Below, piece after piece: positions 35,885-46,137 of a stretch of 64,000 nucleotides of DNA. Numbering within the stretch: the first letter of the stretch is position 1; each line of letters starts with the position of its first letter. This stretch comes from DAISKN01 sp964553925 (lineage in GTDB: Bacteria > Acidobacteriota > Vicinamibacteria > Marinacidobacterales > SMYC01): positions 18,132 through 82,131 of the forward strand of contig CAZKNR010000182.1 of assembly GCA_964553925.1 (NCBI GenBank). The letters run 5' to 3'. The notes beneath the pieces were generated by a model, which saw nothing but the letters and a program-made list of their open reading frames with translations, was not told the DNA's origin and searched no databases. The translations under genes and the position numbers were made by a program.

Positions 35885-35992
35885 TCAGGGGATCATGACC
35901 TCTCGGCATAGTGTTGCGCCGATGAAGACCATCTTCTCGGAGAGGTCCGCATCGATCGTGTCGACGAGGTGACGGCCCGAGATCCGGGACAG
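35885..35992 (-). pseudogene. Possible 5' remnant of an AAA (DUF4143-type) ATPase gene
   Basis: On the minus strand one frame reads SRISGRHLVDTIDADLSEK, then MVFIGATLCREVMIP and a stop. The segment RHLVDTIDADLSEKMVFIG is the usual start of DUF4143-type ATPases just before Walker A (GGPRQVGKT), but here the sequence breaks off at the Walker A position. There is no ATG in this frame. I read it as a leftover of a deleted gene. Confidence 0.45.
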
Positions 35993-36013
35993 GTGTAAAG
36001 TTCATGATATTGC

Positions 36014-36033
36014 ACTTTACTCATGAGTGAAGT
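36014..36033. promoter_or_regulatory. 20-bp palindrome, candidate operator upstream of the PhoD-like gene
   Basis: ACTTTACTCATGAGTGAAGT is a dyad with nine of ten arm positions matching, in AT-rich DNA of the intergenic gap before the phosphatase. TTGACA lies 35 bases downstream (36068-36073), so a bound regulator would sit just upstream of a promoter. Confidence 0.5.
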
Positions 36034-36102
36034 TGGATTCGTAGGGCGGAAACGACGTGGTACCGCCTTGACAAGCCTTTGGAAATTGATTCGGATACGC
36101 CT

Positions 36103-37422
36103 ATGAGGCGTACGAGGCTCCGTTTCGGGATCGTTCTGCTCCTCGGCATTTTCGGCGGGTCTACCTCCGTCATGGCTCGCGGTCCCGCCCACTGGGTATG
36201 GTCCGGCGCGGTGACCGAAACCACCGCCGTCGTGAAGGCGAAGGTGGATGGCAGTGGCGCCCCGCGGCTGCTCGTCGGGACGATGGAGGTGTCGCCACGA
36301 GAAATGAGCCCGAGCGGCGTCGCCACGTTTTACCTCGAGGGACTGTTGCCGGAGACCACCTATGACTACCGCGTGGCCGTTGGGAGTAGCGCCTTTCTCG
36401 GCGGCCGCTTCCGGACGTTCGCTTCCGCGCCGGCGTCGTTTCGGTTCGTCTTCGGCTCTTGCGCCAGGACCGGGTCGAACCACCGGATCTTCGAGACGAT
36501 GGAGTCCCTCGAGCCTCTGTTCACGCTCCATATGGGAGATTTCCATTACGAGAACATCACAGAGAACGACCCGGCCAAGTTTCAGCGGGCCTTCGACAAG
36601 GTGCTCGCCTCCGACCGACAGTCGTCCCTCTATCGCTCCGCACCCATCGCTTACATCTGGGACGACCACGACTATGGCCCGAACGACGCCGACCGCACGC
36701 ACGCGGGAAGGCAAGCGGCGCTCGCGACCTACGACGAGTACGTGCCTCACTACCCCCTCGAGCGCGACCACGGGCTTCCACGGGATCTGCACCAGGCGTT
36801 CACCGTCGGCCGCGTGCGATTCCTTCTCACCGACGTCCGCTCCGAACGCGTGCCCGACCAGACGCCGGAGGGTCCGGACAAGACGATGCTCGGTCTCGCT
36901 CAGAGGCAGTGGCTGCTCGGCGAGATCGAGGCCGCCCGCGATCGTTACGCCCTCGTCGTCTGGGTCAATCCCGTCCCCTGGATCACCGAAGCGGGGAGCG
37001 TTCACGGCTGGGGTCGCTACGACTGGGAACGCCGTTACATCGCCGATCGCATTCGCGATTCCGGGATGGCCGAGCGGCTGCTCATGCTGAGCGGTGACGC
37101 CCACATGGTGGCGATCGACGATGGAACGAACTCGAACTTCGCGACCGACCCCCCGGCCGGGGAGCGGGGATTCCCCGTCGCGCACGCGGCGCCTCTCGAC
37201 CGCTACCCGCGCCCGAAGGGGGGGCCCTACAGTCACGGCGAGGCGGCCCGTCGAAGCCTCTTCGGACTCATTTCGATCCAGCAGTTCGGTCTCGCCGATA
37301 TTCGGGACGACGGCGAGACGCTTCTGGTCTCCCTCTCGGGGCGAAACGATCGCGGCGAGCTTCTCCCGGGGATGAGCCTGCGGCTTTCGTGCGTCGAGCG
37401 TGGATGTCGCACCATCCCTTGA
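36103..37422 (+). CDS. PhoD-like secreted phosphatase
   Basis: 439 residues from ATG 36103. A signal peptide (RFGIVLLLGIFGGSTSVMA) is followed by an N-terminal fibronectin-like domain (about 30-110) and the metallophosphatase domain. Metal residues fit the PhoD family: FVFGSCAR, the HMGDFHYE aspartate, YIWDDHDYGPND, and LMLSGDAHM near the C-terminus. PhoD enzymes are phosphodiesterases or alkaline phosphatases acting outside the cytoplasm. TTGACA at 36068 may belong to its promoter, but the matching -10 would lie almost at the ATG. Confidence 0.88.
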   Translation: MRRTRLRFGIVLLLGIFGGSTSVMARGPAHWVWSGAVTETTAVVKAKVDGSGAPRLLVGTMEVSPREMSPSGVATFYLEGLLPETTYDYRVAVGSSAFLGGRFRTFASAPASFRFVFGSCARTGSNHRIFETMESLEPLFTLHMGDFHYENITENDPAKFQRAFDKVLASDRQSSLYRSAPIAYIWDDHDYGPNDADRTHAGRQAALATYDEYVPHYPLERDHGLPRDLHQAFTVGRVRFLLTDVRSERVPDQTPEGPDKTMLGLAQRQWLLGEIEAARDRYALVVWVNPVPWITEAGSVHGWGRYDWERRYIADRIRDSGMAERLLMLSGDAHMVAIDDGTNSNFATDPPAGERGFPVAHAAPLDRYPRPKGGPYSHGEAARRSLFGLISIQQFGLADIRDDGETLLVSLSGRNDRGELLPGMSLRLSCVERGCRTIP

Positions 37423-37440
37423 CCGGCGTCGTCCACCGTT

Positions 37441-37677
37441 TCAGGCTCGAGGATGACGAAGGCGCGTGCGGCTTCGAAAGACGGCGAGCCCGACGGAAGT
37501 CGCTACCCCAAGAGGTGCCGCCAGAAGGAGCAGAATCGCGCGGTTGAGCTTCACCGCCATCGCTCGTCCCTCTTCCGAGCTCTCGACGGCCGCACGGCAG
37601 AGGGCGCACTGGGCGAACGCGGGCGGTGCCGCTCCGTGAAGAACCGCCGCCAGCACGAGGACACCGAGGCGCTTCAT
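37441..37677 (-). CDS. Small exported membrane protein at the end of the cytochrome oxidase operon
   Basis: 78 residues. ATG 37677 overlaps the stop of the subunit IV gene (ATGA). A signal peptide (LGVLVLAAVLHGAAPPAFA) leads to CALCRAAVESSEEGRAMAV, a CxxC pair just outside the membrane, then one helix (AILLLLAAPLGVATSVGLAV) and a basic tail. Small proteins of this shape often follow oxidase subunit IV genes; the cysteines suggest a role in copper or disulphide handling, which is inference. Confidence 0.7.
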   Translation of the reverse strand: MKRLGVLVLAAVLHGAAPPAFAQCALCRAAVESSEEGRAMAVKLNRAILLLLAAPLGVATSVGLAVFRSRTRLRHPRA

Positions 37678-37973
37678 CGTCCGCCGTGGAGGACGGCGAA
37701 CCCGTCGGGGATGAGGAGGGCGAAGAGGATCGCCCCGAAGAACAGGATCGAGAACGCGACGGAGATTCCCACCACGAGCTTCTCGTGCTTCAGGTCCATG
37801 AACTGCGACGAGATGAAGAACGCCTTGGTGAGCATCGCCGCGATCAAGATGACGAGAAGCAGAATGCGCGGAAGGCCCACGGCGTCGACGAAGACCATGA
37901 CACAGGTAAGGACGAGGAGCAGACCCCAGGTCTTCCACAGGGTGCCGTACGGTGACGTCTCGCGATTTTCCAT
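37674..37973 (-). CDS. Cytochrome c oxidase subunit IV (prokaryotic)
   Basis: 99 residues with three membrane helices (LLLVLTCVMVFVDAVGLP; ILLLVILIAAMLTKAFFIS; VGISVAFSILFFGAILFAL). FMDLKHEKLV between the last two is typical of the COX4-like small subunit. It assists assembly of the aa3-type oxidase. It lies seven bases after subunit III and overlaps the next gene. Confidence 0.88.
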   Translation of the reverse strand: MENRETSPYGTLWKTWGLLLVLTCVMVFVDAVGLPRILLLVILIAAMLTKAFFISSQFMDLKHEKLVVGISVAFSILFFGAILFALLIPDGFAVLHGGR

Positions 37974-37980
37974 TACTACC

Positions 37981-38589
37981 TCAGACCAGATAGAACAACG
38001 TGAAGACGAAGACCCACACCAGATCGACGAAGTGCCAGTAGAGCCCCGCGAGCTCGACTCCGGCCGCGGTCGTCTTTCCCGCGCGGGAGCGGAAGGCCAG
38101 AGTCAGGAGCACGACGGTCCCGATGAGCACGTGAGTGCCGTGAAAACCGGTGATGAGGAAGAAGTAGTTGCCGAAAGCGGGCACGTTCCAGGGGTTCGTT
38201 CCGAGGGTAACGCCATCGCGGATGAGGCCGCCCCATTCATAGGCCTGCATCGCAAGAAAGGTCGCGCCCCCGGCGAAGGTCAAAAGAACCATGTTCGCGA
38301 CCTTCTTCCAGTCGGCGAGCCTTGCGGCGGCAACGGCCGTGGCCATGGTGGCGCTCGAGGTGATCAGCACGAACGTCATCAGCGAGATGAACCACAGGTG
38401 GAACACCTCCTGTTGGTCGGGCCAGATCGCGGCCCCGGTCCGCGCGAACCCGTAGCTCGCGAGAAAGCCGGCGAACAGAAGTCCATCGGTGACGATGAAG
38501 ATCCACATCATCAACTTCTGCCAGCTCATCCCCAGGGGAGCGACTCCCCCCGACCAGTTCATGGGTGCTTCACGGGCAGTCGACACCAT
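37981..38589 (-). CDS. ctaE: Cytochrome c oxidase subunit III
   Basis: 202 residues, the five-helix short form. The signature histidine/glutamate segments are visible: WIFIVTDGLLFAGFLASYG, HLWFISLMTFVLITSS, FFLITGFHGTHVLIG and the final LYWHFVDLVWVFVFTLFYL. It sits between subunits I and IV with spacers of 15 and 7 bases, clearly in one operon. Confidence 0.95.
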   Translation of the reverse strand: MVSTAREAPMNWSGGVAPLGMSWQKLMMWIFIVTDGLLFAGFLASYGFARTGAAIWPDQQEVFHLWFISLMTFVLITSSATMATAVAAARLADWKKVANMVLLTFAGGATFLAMQAYEWGGLIRDGVTLGTNPWNVPAFGNYFFLITGFHGTHVLIGTVVLLTLAFRSRAGKTTAAGVELAGLYWHFVDLVWVFVFTLFYLV

Positions 38590-38604
38590 GGACGCTCCTT
38601 TGGC

Positions 38605-40376
<1,772 letters not shown>

Positions 40377-40380
<4 letters not shown>

Positions 40381-41198
40381 CTCCGTCCTGCCTCTCGCTT
40401 TTCCGCGAGGTAGCGCTCGAACTCGTCGTCGGAGACGACGCGCAGGAAGCCTCGCATCTGGTAATGGCCGAAGCCGCAAAGCTCGGCGCAGGCGATCTCG
40501 AACTCCCCTTCGCGGTTCGGAACGAACCACAGCTCGATGGTCATCCCGGGAACCGCGTCCTGCTTGATGCGGTGATGGGGGAGGTAGAAGCTGTGGAGCA
40601 CGTCCTTGGACCGGAGCCGCACTTTCACCGCGCGATTCACCGGGACGTAGATGAGCGCGAGCTCGTGGATGTCGTCGGCGGCGGCGGGATCGGATTCATC
40701 CACGCCGAGCGCGTTCTCGTCGGTGATGAGCGCGGGGTCGGTCCTTCCGAGCCGGCCGTCCTCGCCGGGATAGCGCACGTTCCACGTGAACTGCTCCCCG
40801 GTCACCTCCACCATGATCGCGTCGGCGGGAGGTTCCTGGGTGTAGAGCTGACCGAACACGGGAATCCCGAGGACGAGAACACCACCCTCGGCCAACACCG
40901 TCATCAGGATCGCCGGCGCCACCGACCAGAACCTCTGCGCCGTGGCGCCGGGAAGCGTCGGGCTCACGCGGGCGACCCGGCTGAATCGAAAGACGAAGTA
41001 CCCGAGGACGAGGTGTCCGATCACGACGAGAGTACCGGTGGTGACGAGAAGGTAGAGGAGCATCACGTCGATGCCCTTTCCGTGCTCGGACGCCACCTCC
41101 GGAAGGTATCGACGCGCACCCAAGATGAAGACGCCGATGCCGAGAAACCATAACGTGAGAGCGAGCGCGATGCCCAGGGCCGGTCTTGTGTCCTTCAT
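40377..41198 (-). CDS. ctaC: Cytochrome c oxidase subunit II
   Basis: 273 residues. Two N-terminal helices (about 8-28 and 45-68) and a further hydrophobic segment precede the cupredoxin domain. The CuA site is complete: DVLHSFYLP with the first His, then CAELCGFGHYQMRG with both Cys, Glu, His and Met. There is no fused cytochrome c domain, so a separate donor is needed. An in-frame TAG lies four codons upstream, so ATG 41198 is the only sensible start. Confidence 0.95.
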
Positions 41199-41211
41199 CG
41201 GGGCGGCCTAT

Positions 41212-41227
41212 CGCAAACCCGATGCCA
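41212..41227 (-). promoter_or_regulatory. Sigma-54-like match directly before the cytochrome oxidase operon
   Basis: On the minus strand TGGCAT-CGGGT-TTGCG has correct GG-N10-GC spacing. The predicted start near 41201 is only three bases before the subunit II ATG, so it would give an almost leaderless mRNA. It may be a chance match. Confidence 0.3.
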
Positions 41228-41344
41228 ATTTGAGGCCGTTGGCGGGCGGCCGGAATTACTGAGGTTTTGTGGCGGAGGCCGGACGTTCCTACTCGCCAAG
41301 CGTTCACGGCTGAGAGATTTCACCCAGTGATGCGGGAAATGTCG

Positions 41345-41755
41345 CTATCGGGGAGAAAGGCTGGCCCTTGCCGCTCCGCGCAGGAACTGGTGGCACCGGA
41401 CGCACTGGAGGGTCATGTCGACGTAGCCGAGGGCGGCGCGATCCAGGTTCTTTTCCTTCGCCGACTGCTCGATCTCGATGACCGCCCTGCGGAACGCGCT
41501 GCTTCTTTCCGCATACTCCGGGGTCACGTTCACGAACCAGCCCGCCTCCTCGCTCAACACCTTGAGGGCGCCGGCGCTGTCTTCGAGGGTCTCGAAGTCT
41601 TCGGTGATCAGCGCTTCGAGGATCGAGTGAGATTGATCGAGCTTACGCTGCATGATGAATCGGAGGTTCGGCTCCTGCTCCTCGAGGGAGAGGACGCTTC
41701 CGACCAGAACGAGGACCAGGCCGAGTCCCGCGAGGGGAAACGCCAACTTTTTCAC
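41345..41755 (-). CDS. Monoheme cytochrome c'-like protein, exported
   Basis: 136 residues from GTG 41755, preceded by AAGGAG (41767-41762) six bases away. A signal anchor (LAFPLAGLGLVLVLVGSVLS) is followed by a helical bundle and one heme site, CVRCH, close to the C-terminus, with QCVRCHQFLRG as its context. A single C-terminal CxxCH on a four-helix protein is the cytochrome c' pattern; such proteins bind NO or CO or carry electrons. It follows the CBS protein gene almost without gap, inside the stress island. Confidence 0.78.
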   Translation of the reverse strand: MKKLAFPLAGLGLVLVLVGSVLSLEEQEPNLRFIMQRKLDQSHSILEALITEDFETLEDSAGALKVLSEEAGWFVNVTPEYAERSSAFRRAVIEIEQSAKEKNLDRAALGYVDMTLQCVRCHQFLRGAARASLSPR

Positions 41756-41766
41756 ACGCAACTCCT

Positions 41767-42180
41767 TCAGCCCGCCACGACGCGCAGGAGGTCGGTTTCC
41801 GTAATCAGGCCGACGAGCTTTCCGCTCTCGACGACGGGAAGGCAGCCGATCTTGTGCTCGATCATGAGGCGAGCCGCCTCCTTGACGCCGACGCCCGGGT
41901 CGATCGTCAGCACCTCGTCGGTCATGACTTCCTTGACCACCACCGACTTCAGAAACTCCTTCTGCGCTTTCTCTCCAAAATTCATGGCGGTCGAGAGGGC
42001 CGCGTGGAACAGGTCCTTTTGGGTCAAGATGCCGACGAGACGGCCCTCCTCGACAACGGGAAGATGGCGAATCCGTTTCATCTTCATGACGTCGTCCGCA
42101 ATCGTCAGCTCGTCGTTGCGACCTACGGTCGTGACATCGGTGGTCATGAGCTCCCGAACTTTCATGGCGTATGCTGGCAT
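41767..42180 (-). CDS. CBS-pair protein
   Basis: 137 residues: two CBS motifs, each with the usual VxxLMTxDVxTV opening (VRELMTTDVTTV; VKEVMTDEVLTI) and a VGILTQKDL/VGLITETDL close. Stand-alone CBS pairs bind adenosine nucleotides and often respond to energy state; Hrp1 in Mycobacterium is hypoxia induced. GAGG (42191-42188) seven bases before ATG 42180 supports this start over the ATG at 42165. Confidence 0.9.
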   Translation of the reverse strand: MPAYAMKVRELMTTDVTTVGRNDELTIADDVMKMKRIRHLPVVEEGRLVGILTQKDLFHAALSTAMNFGEKAQKEFLKSVVVKEVMTDEVLTIDPGVGVKEAARLMIEHKIGCLPVVESGKLVGLITETDLLRVVAG

Positions 42181-42191
42181 GCGCTATCCTC

Positions 42192-42208
42192 ATGCAAAGC
42201 CTATGCCG
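42192..42208 (-). promoter_or_regulatory. Sigma-54-like match before the CBS/cytochrome c' gene pair
   Basis: CGGCAT-AGGCT-TTGCA on the minus strand has GG-N10-GC spacing. The predicted start near 42182 would lie downstream of the ribosome site GAGG, so with start 42180 the transcript would be nearly leaderless. Only a start at 42165 would give a leader. Confidence 0.35.
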
Positions 42209-42931
42209 CGCCGAGCAAGTTTGACCGCCGCCTTACTTCGCATCGCCTGGGCGCTGGTCTCGGTATTCGTCGTCGAAAGCCTCGTCTTCGGGCTCTCCGT
42301 GCTGCCCGCGGTCCTGTTCTGGGAGTGGCACTTTCGATGGGAGCTGAACTCCGCTCCGCTTCGGGTGGTTGTACTCAGCATGGCATTCATTCCTGCCTAC
42401 CTGCTGTTCACCCTCGCGCTCATCCTGCTCTCCGGCATCGCCACGCGCATCACCGGGTGGCGGACGCCTTCGAACGCCGAACTCGACATCTCCGAATTCT
42501 CCTGGCCTCTTCTCGACTGGGTCCGCTACACGATCTCGATCCAGCTCGTTCGCATCTTCGCGGGATCGCTCTTCCGCGCGACGCCGATCTGGACCTTCTA
42601 CATGCGTCTCAACGGCGCGCGGATGGGAAGGAGGGTGTTCGTAAACAGCCTCGAGGTGACCGACCACAATCTCCTCGACTTCGGCGACGACGTGGTGGTG
42701 GGCGGCGACGCCCACCTCTCCGGACATACGGTGGAGGGCGGTGTCCTGAAAACGGCGCCCGTCCGGCTGGGTCGCGGAGTCACCGTGGGTGTCGGAAGCG
42801 TCGTCGGTATCGGAGTCGTTGCCGGGGACGGATGCCAGATCGGAGCCTTGAGCCTCGTTCCCAAGTTCGCGAATCTCGAAGAGGGCGAGGTATACGTGGG
42901 CATTCCCGTGAGGAAAATGGAGCCGCGATGA
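42203..42931 (+). CDS. Membrane-anchored hexapeptide-repeat (left-handed beta-helix) protein
   Basis: 242 residues. Two or three N-terminal membrane helices (LLRIAWALVSVFVVESLVFGLSV in part; VVVLSMAFIPAYLLFTLALILL) are followed by hexapeptide repeats from about residue 145 (GRRVFVNSLEVTDHNLLDFG in part, VTVGVGSVVGIGVVAGDG). The repeats resemble the terminal region of Pls/PosA-type peptide synthetases and simple acyltransferases. No substrate can be named. The next start overlaps its stop (ATGA). ATG 42179 is an alternative start. Confidence 0.75.
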   Translation: MPRRASLTAALLRIAWALVSVFVVESLVFGLSVLPAVLFWEWHFRWELNSAPLRVVVLSMAFIPAYLLFTLALILLSGIATRITGWRTPSNAELDISEFSWPLLDWVRYTISIQLVRIFAGSLFRATPIWTFYMRLNGARMGRRVFVNSLEVTDHNLLDFGDDVVVGGDAHLSGHTVEGGVLKTAPVRLGRGVTVGVGSVVGIGVVAGDGCQIGALSLVPKFANLEEGEVYVGIPVRKMEPR

Positions 42932-43665
42932 ACGCGGGCGCGCTCGTCCTCGTCCCCGGCCTCGACGGCACGGCGCTTCTTTTTTACCGCCAGACGCCGA
43001 TTCTCGCCCGCCGGTTCCACGTGGTGACGTTCCCGCTTCCCGACGACGAATCGTGCACGATGGAGAGTCTGGTGGCGGAGCTGAAAGAAACCGTGGACCG
43101 TATCGCCCGCGAACGGGAAGAGGAGTGGGTCTTTCTTTGCGGCGAGTCGTTCGGAGGGGCCTTGAGCCTCAGCTTCGCTCTCCGCCATCCCGAGAGGCTC
43201 GCCGGTCTCGTCATCTTGAACTCCTTCCCGTACATAAGGCAGCGCGTCCGGATCCGGCTCGGTCCGGCGATTCTCAAGATCATGCCCTGGGGAGCGATGC
43301 CGCTCGTGCGCCGATTCACCGAATCTAGGCTCCACAGCTCCCACACGCTTCCCGAGGATATCGAGGAGTTTCACCGGCGTACCCGGGCCATCGGCCGGCG
43401 GGGCTACATCCGAAGACTCGAGTTACTTCGCGAATATGATATCCGCGACGAGCTCCACCGGATCGAAGTCCCCACGTTGTTCCTCGCCGCCGACGAAGAT
43501 CACCTGGTTCCCTCGGTCGCGGAAGCGCGTTTCATGGCGGCGCGAATGCCCAGGGCCACGGTGCGGGTCCTCAAAGGCTACGGGCACGTGTGCATGATCC
43601 ATCACGACTTCGACCTGCTCGAGCACATGGAGCCCTGGCTTGGCACGAATGGCGTGCGGCCGTAG
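42928..43665 (+). CDS. Alpha/beta hydrolase
   Basis: 245 residues. LVLVPGLDGTALLFY forms the oxyanion-hole strand, GESFGGALS carries the nucleophile Ser (about residue 72), LAADEDHLVP the acid and KGYGHVCMIHH the His. The fold is complete and lacks a signal peptide. Coupling by ATGA to the hexapeptide-repeat protein suggests a shared step in acyl or cell-surface chemistry. Confidence 0.87.
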   Translation: MNAGALVLVPGLDGTALLFYRQTPILARRFHVVTFPLPDDESCTMESLVAELKETVDRIAREREEEWVFLCGESFGGALSLSFALRHPERLAGLVILNSFPYIRQRVRIRLGPAILKIMPWGAMPLVRRFTESRLHSSHTLPEDIEEFHRRTRAIGRRGYIRRLELLREYDIRDELHRIEVPTLFLAADEDHLVPSVAEARFMAARMPRATVRVLKGYGHVCMIHHDFDLLEHMEPWLGTNGVRP

Positions 43666-43715
43666 TATAGCGATGGGGAGAATGAGTTGAAGACACAGTT
43701 CTCGTGGGAAACGAC

Positions 43716-45662
43716 ATGACCGAGCGCCGAGTGGCGGCGGCGCAGGCTCGCCACGAAGTCGCGGCCCGTTACGAAGCCATCCTCAAGGGGATCCCGGACA
43801 TCGTCGCCGAAGTGGACGTCGACAAGGTCTACACCTGGGTCAACCGCGCAGGCTACGAGTTCTTCGGCGAGGACGTCATCGGGAGGGAAGCGAGCTTCTT
43901 CTTCGACGAGGAGAGCAAGGATACGTACGAGAAGGTGAGTCCGCTCTTCGACGGTTCCGAGGAGACCATCGTGCTCGAGAGCTGGCAGCGCCGGCGCGAC
44001 GGCTCGAGGCGCTTGCTCGCCTGGTGGTGCCGGGGTCTCAAGGATGAGACTGGACGAGTGATCGGGGCCCTCTCGACCGCCCGCGACATCACCGATCAGA
44101 AGCTCATGGAAGCCGCGCTTCGCGAGAGCCAGCAAACGGTGCTCGCGCTCTTCGAGAACGCCGCGCAGGGAATCCTTTCGATCGATGCTGCGGGATCGAT
44201 CCTCTCGTTCAACGTGATGGCGGAGAGAATTTTCGGATATCGGCGAGAGGAGATAGTGGGGAAGAAGCTCGAAGTCCTGATGCCGGAGAAGCTTGCCGAA
44301 ACGCACGAGCAGCATCGCCGTCAGTACTTCGAGGACCCGCACAGCCGCCCAATGGGCCGGGGGATGGACCTCGTGGCGAGGAGAAAGGATGGCAGCGAGT
44401 TCCCCGTCGAGATCAGTCTCAGCCACATCGCCGCCGCGGGCGGAACCGTCGCCGTCGCCTTCGTGAACGACGTCAGCGAGCGGCGTCGCTCGGAGAACGA
44501 GAGGCAGAAGCTCGAGCGGACCCTGGAGCACGCCACCAAGATGGAGGCGGTGGGACGTCTCGCTGGCGGCATCGCGCACGACTTCAACAATCTCCTCACG
44601 GCGCTGTCCGGCTTCGCGGAGGTCGTGCTCGACGAGCTCCCGGAGGACCACCCGCTCTACCAAGGCGCCAAGGAGACGCTCAAGACCTGTCAGAGGTCGG
44701 CTTCGCTCGTTCGCCGGCTCCTCGCGGTGAGCCGCCGCCAGATGCTCCAGCCGGAGGTGATCGATCTCAACCCCAAGATCACCGAGATCGAGAAGATGCT
44801 CAGGAGCGTCCTGGGAGAGGACGTCGACCTTCTGGTGAAGCTCCAGCCGGGGCTCGGCTTCGTTCGCGCGGATCAGAGCCAGATCGAGCAGGTCATTCTC
44901 AATCTCGTGGTCAACGCGCGGGACGCCATGCCTACCGGCGGGCGCCTGGTCATCGAGACCGCTAGCGTGGACGTCGACGAGGGGTTCGGGGATCCACACC
45001 TGGGCCTGAAGCCCGGGGCCTACGTTCTCATCTCGATCTCGGACACCGGCTCGGGCATGGACCGCGAGACCCTGAAGCATATTTTCGAGCCTTTCTTTAC
45101 CACCAAGGAGAGGGGCAAGGGCACGGGGCTCGGACTCGCGACCGTCTACGGGATTGTCTCCCAGAGCGAAGGAAAGATCTGGGCCTATAGCGAGCCGGGA
45201 CAGGGAACGACCTTCCGCATCTATCTGCCGCGGATCACTCGCAGCGGGGAGCCGGAGACCACGACGGCCCCGTCAGAGTCCTCCAACCGCGGCTCGGAAA
45301 CGGTGCTCGTGGTGGAGGACGAGAACACCGTACGGTTGGTGGCGGTGGCAAGCTTGAGGAAAGCGGGCTACGACGTCCTGGAAGCGAGCGACGGGGAGGA
45401 AGCTATGAGGGTGGCCTCGGCCCACGAGGGACCAATCCACCTCGTCCTGACCGACGTCCTCATGCCCGGAATCCACGGCCCCGCCCTGGTGAAGCGTCTC
45501 GAGGAACGCCGGCCGGCGATCCGGGCGCTCTACATGTCGGGCCACGCCGACGACGCCCTCCTCCACCACGGAATCCTCGAGGGAGGGCTGTCGTTTCTCG
45601 AAAAGCCCTTCAACCGAAACGAGCTCACGAGGAAGGTGCGGGAAGTCCTCGACGGAATGTAG
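43716..45662 (+). CDS. Hybrid sensor histidine kinase (PAS-PAS-HisKA-HATPase-REC)
   Basis: 648 residues, no membrane segment, so a cytoplasmic sensor. Two PAS domains lie at about 15-135 and 140-260 (ILKGIPDIVAEVDVDKV; ENAAQGILSIDAAGSI). The phospho-histidine is in GGIAHDFNNLLTAL. ATP-binding blocks are LVVNARDAMPTGG, SDTGSGMD, FEPFFTTKE and GTGLGLATVYG. A C-terminal receiver has its Asp in HLVLTDVLMPG. PAS domains of this type often sense redox, oxygen or ligands. Likely partner: the response regulator at 47229 (inference from closeness). GTG 43704 is an alternative start. Confidence 0.92.
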   Translation: MTERRVAAAQARHEVAARYEAILKGIPDIVAEVDVDKVYTWVNRAGYEFFGEDVIGREASFFFDEESKDTYEKVSPLFDGSEETIVLESWQRRRDGSRRLLAWWCRGLKDETGRVIGALSTARDITDQKLMEAALRESQQTVLALFENAAQGILSIDAAGSILSFNVMAERIFGYRREEIVGKKLEVLMPEKLAETHEQHRRQYFEDPHSRPMGRGMDLVARRKDGSEFPVEISLSHIAAAGGTVAVAFVNDVSERRRSENERQKLERTLEHATKMEAVGRLAGGIAHDFNNLLTALSGFAEVVLDELPEDHPLYQGAKETLKTCQRSASLVRRLLAVSRRQMLQPEVIDLNPKITEIEKMLRSVLGEDVDLLVKLQPGLGFVRADQSQIEQVILNLVVNARDAMPTGGRLVIETASVDVDEGFGDPHLGLKPGAYVLISISDTGSGMDRETLKHIFEPFFTTKERGKGTGLGLATVYGIVSQSEGKIWAYSEPGQGTTFRIYLPRITRSGEPETTTAPSESSNRGSETVLVVEDENTVRLVAVASLRKAGYDVLEASDGEEAMRVASAHEGPIHLVLTDVLMPGIHGPALVKRLEERRPAIRALYMSGHADDALLHHGILEGGLSFLEKPFNRNELTRKVREVLDGM

Positions 45663-45675
45663 CAGCCCGCTACTG

Positions 45676-46137
45676 TTAGTTGCCGACCGAGCTGATCGCG
45701 CCGAGGGTCGCTCCGACCTCGGACGGATCCACGGGTTTCTTCTGAGCCCCACCGCGTTTTGGCGCCATGGACGCACGAGCCAGATCGCTCAGCGACAGGA
45801 TGCCGAGGATCTTTCCTTCGGCGTCGACGACGGGGAGCCGCCTCACCTTCCGCGCCCGCATCACCGCTTCCGCCTGGGACAGGTCGTCGCCGGGGCGGCA
45901 GGACCAGAGGTCCTTGCTCATCGCGCTCGAGACCCGTATTTCGGAGAGCGCTCTTCCCTGGGTCATGGCGGCCATGCAGAGGTCGCGATCGGTAAGCATC
46001 GCGACCACCGAGCCTTCCTGATCCAGAACGGGAACAGCGCCGCAATCCCGTTCCCACATGATTTGCGCGCCCCGATCCGCGCCGTCGAACGCGCGACAGC
46101 TGCCTACTTCCGTCGTCATCAGATCCTGGACTTTCAT
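45676..46137 (-). CDS. CBS-pair protein
   Basis: 153 residues. MKVQDLMTTEVGSCRAFDG opens the first CBS motif (VQDLMTTEV) and VVAMLTDRDLCMAAM closes it; the second runs from VSSAMSKDLWSC to ILGILSLSDLA. A basic, low-complexity tail (APKRGGAQKKP) follows. This arrangement, with DRDLCMA, is common in CBS proteins encoded among universal stress proteins. Its ATG overlaps the stop of the BCAM0308-type gene, so both are made together. Confidence 0.92.
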   Translation of the reverse strand: MKVQDLMTTEVGSCRAFDGADRGAQIMWERDCGAVPVLDQEGSVVAMLTDRDLCMAAMTQGRALSEIRVSSAMSKDLWSCRPGDDLSQAEAVMRARKVRRLPVVDAEGKILGILSLSDLARASMAPKRGGAQKKPVDPSEVGATLGAISSVGN

